Positions 4,699 through 5,574 of a DNA stretch of 5,574 nt are shown one piece after another. This stretch comes from Anaerolineales bacterium (GTDB taxonomy: Bacteria; Chloroflexota; Anaerolineae; Anaerolineales; UBA6663). Numbering within the stretch: the first letter of the stretch is position 1; each line of letters starts with the position of its first letter. The stretch is taken from the NCBI GenBank assembly GCA_016789245.1, contig JAEURM010000146.1:1-5574 (forward strand). Direction: 5' to 3'. Both the position numbers and the translations under genes were made by a program. A model generated the notes under the pieces. The model was not told the origin of the DNA. It worked only from the letters and a program-made list of their open reading frames with translations, and ran no database searches.

Positions 4699-5574
4699 TT
4701 ATTGGCGGGGAGATTTATTCTGTAGCGTGCTGGTGGTGGGGGTGGGCCGCGCGGCAGGCTGATTGAGCGTGCCCGTTGCACCAGAAGGCCCACTGGCCGC
4801 ACGTTGCATCACCGGTGGGTACAGCCGCTGGCCGGAGGCCGTGCTGATTTTAGAGAGGGCTTTGTACGCCGCATCACGCACCAAGCCAGATTCAGGATCC
4901 GCAAGCGCGGTGTAGAGTGGGCGCGCGGCGGCCACATCTGCCAATTGTGCCAGTGCTTCAGTGGCGGCTACGCGGGTTGGTTCTTCACCTTCCACTAGTG
5001 CCCGTTCCAAAACTTCCACAGCGCCTTTGCCGGGCGGCACGCCAATGCCGCGTGTGGCCGCCCACTGGAGCAACCAGCCTTGTAACTCCGGGGCAATGTG
5101 CGGCTTAGGTTTGGCGGTGCCGCCCTCCGTAAAGCGCGTTACGAACATGCTGGCCGCATTGCGTACAATCCATTCGCGTTCCTCGCGCGAGGTTTTCTCC
5201 AAAGCTTCCGCCGCCCACGTGGCCCGCGTTTCAGCAAGCCCAAACACCGCCGCACGCCGCTGGGCAATATCATTACTACTCAACGCATCTTTCAAAAATT
5301 CATGGCCCAAATCGGGGTGGCGGGCCATGGCTTGCGCGCACGTCTGCCGCACCACATCATCGCCGCCTTGTAAGCCGCGTTGCAACATCACAATGGCATT
5401 TTCGGTGCCAATGTTGGCCAAGGCCAGCGCCGCCGCCCAGCGCACATCTAGGTACGGGTCAGTGAGATAGGCGGCGATATTGTTCACCACAGATTCATCG
5501 CCCAACACGCCTAAACCTAAAATGCCAATGCGGCGCGCCAGCGGGTCCGCTTGATTATTGGACGCTTGCTTGAA
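4699..5574 (-). CDS. HEAT-repeat protein, C-terminal part (start beyond the right edge)
   Basis: There are 291 codons of open frame up to the window edge, ending at TAA 4701-4699. The sequence is a run of alpha-alpha repeats of about 30 residues of the PBS-lyase-like HEAT type. Examples are RRIGILGLGVLGDESVVNNI, YLDVRWAAALALANIGTENA, VVRQTCAQAMARHPDLGHEF and IAQRRAAVFGLAETRATWAA. After a less regular middle come two more (TRVAATEALAQLADVAAARP, LVRDAAYKALSKI). The last 35 residues or so are Pro/Ser/Thr/Gln-rich and probably disordered. A GTG at 5508-5506 could be called as a start, but it cuts a HEAT repeat in half and the frame stays open to the edge with matching repeat sequence, so the gene is almost certainly longer. 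No signal peptide, membrane segment or catalytic motif is visible. The role is probably as a protein-binding scaffold; partner unknown. Confidence 0.8.
   Translation of the reverse strand, partial: FKQASNNQADPLARRIGILGLGVLGDESVVNNIAAYLTDPYLDVRWAAALALANIGTENAIVMLQRGLQGGDDVVRQTCAQAMARHPDLGHEFLKDALSSNDIAQRRAAVFGLAETRATWAAEALEKTSREEREWIVRNAASMFVTRFTEGGTAKPKPHIAPELQGWLLQWAATRGIGVPPGKGAVEVLERALVEGEEPTRVAATEALAQLADVAAARPLYTALADPESGLVRDAAYKALSKISTASGQRLYPPVMQRAASGPSGATGTLNQPAARPTPTTSTLQNKSPRQ

Noticed and set aside
4961..5470. 169-aa open frame on the plus strand
   Set aside because: It is antisense to the clear HEAT-repeat coding frame; low-complexity Ser/Ala composition, no motif.
4699..5508. Complete HEAT-repeat gene starting at GTG 5508
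   Set aside because: The 22 codons between this GTG and the window edge are open and continue the repeat pattern, so the gene starts outside the window.

Overview
The window looks like chromosomal DNA from a member of the Chloroflexota, probably of the Anaerolineae type. The reasons are a secreted enzyme ending in a YLPLVRR tail after a Thr/Pro-rich linker, first genes of transcripts that appear leaderless, and interspersed palindromic repeats in the intergenic gaps. The taxon call is an inference from remembered family features, not from a search. There are no rRNA or tRNA genes, CRISPR arrays or insertion sequences.

Layout. Positions 1-1907 hold a minus-strand cluster, read right to left. 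It contains an ECF sigma factor (1371-1907), a membrane-bound zinc-finger anti-sigma factor (762-1322), a four-segment membrane protein whose start overlaps the anti-sigma gene (283-774), and the N-terminus of a second membrane protein of similar design that runs off the left edge (1-129). The sigma factor probably drives its own operon and the anti-sigma factor holds it at the membrane. The two small membrane proteins may belong to the same sensory or envelope response.

Positions 1908-2081 are a divergent promoter region with a palindromic repeat between the two promoters. To the right is a plus-strand PhnD/SsuA/transferrin-like substrate-binding protein gene (2082-2876). It is intact apart from one in-frame TGA at codon 55, where relatives, as I recall them, have a cysteine (FICGLPY). 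It may be a selenocysteine codon, a fresh nonsense mutation or a sequencing error; this is the most interesting point of the window.

Positions 2877-3086 contain a terminator-like hairpin and a REP-like palindrome. Then come a secreted purple-acid-phosphatase-type metallophosphatase with an N-terminal beta-sandwich domain (3087-4655), a perfect 17-bp bidirectional terminator (4656-4695), and a convergent minus-strand HEAT-repeat protein (4699-5574) whose start lies beyond the right edge.

Genes with a clear Shine-Dalgarno sequence are the downstream members of the sigma cluster. The two divergent first genes have a -10-like hexamer exactly 9 nt before the ATG.
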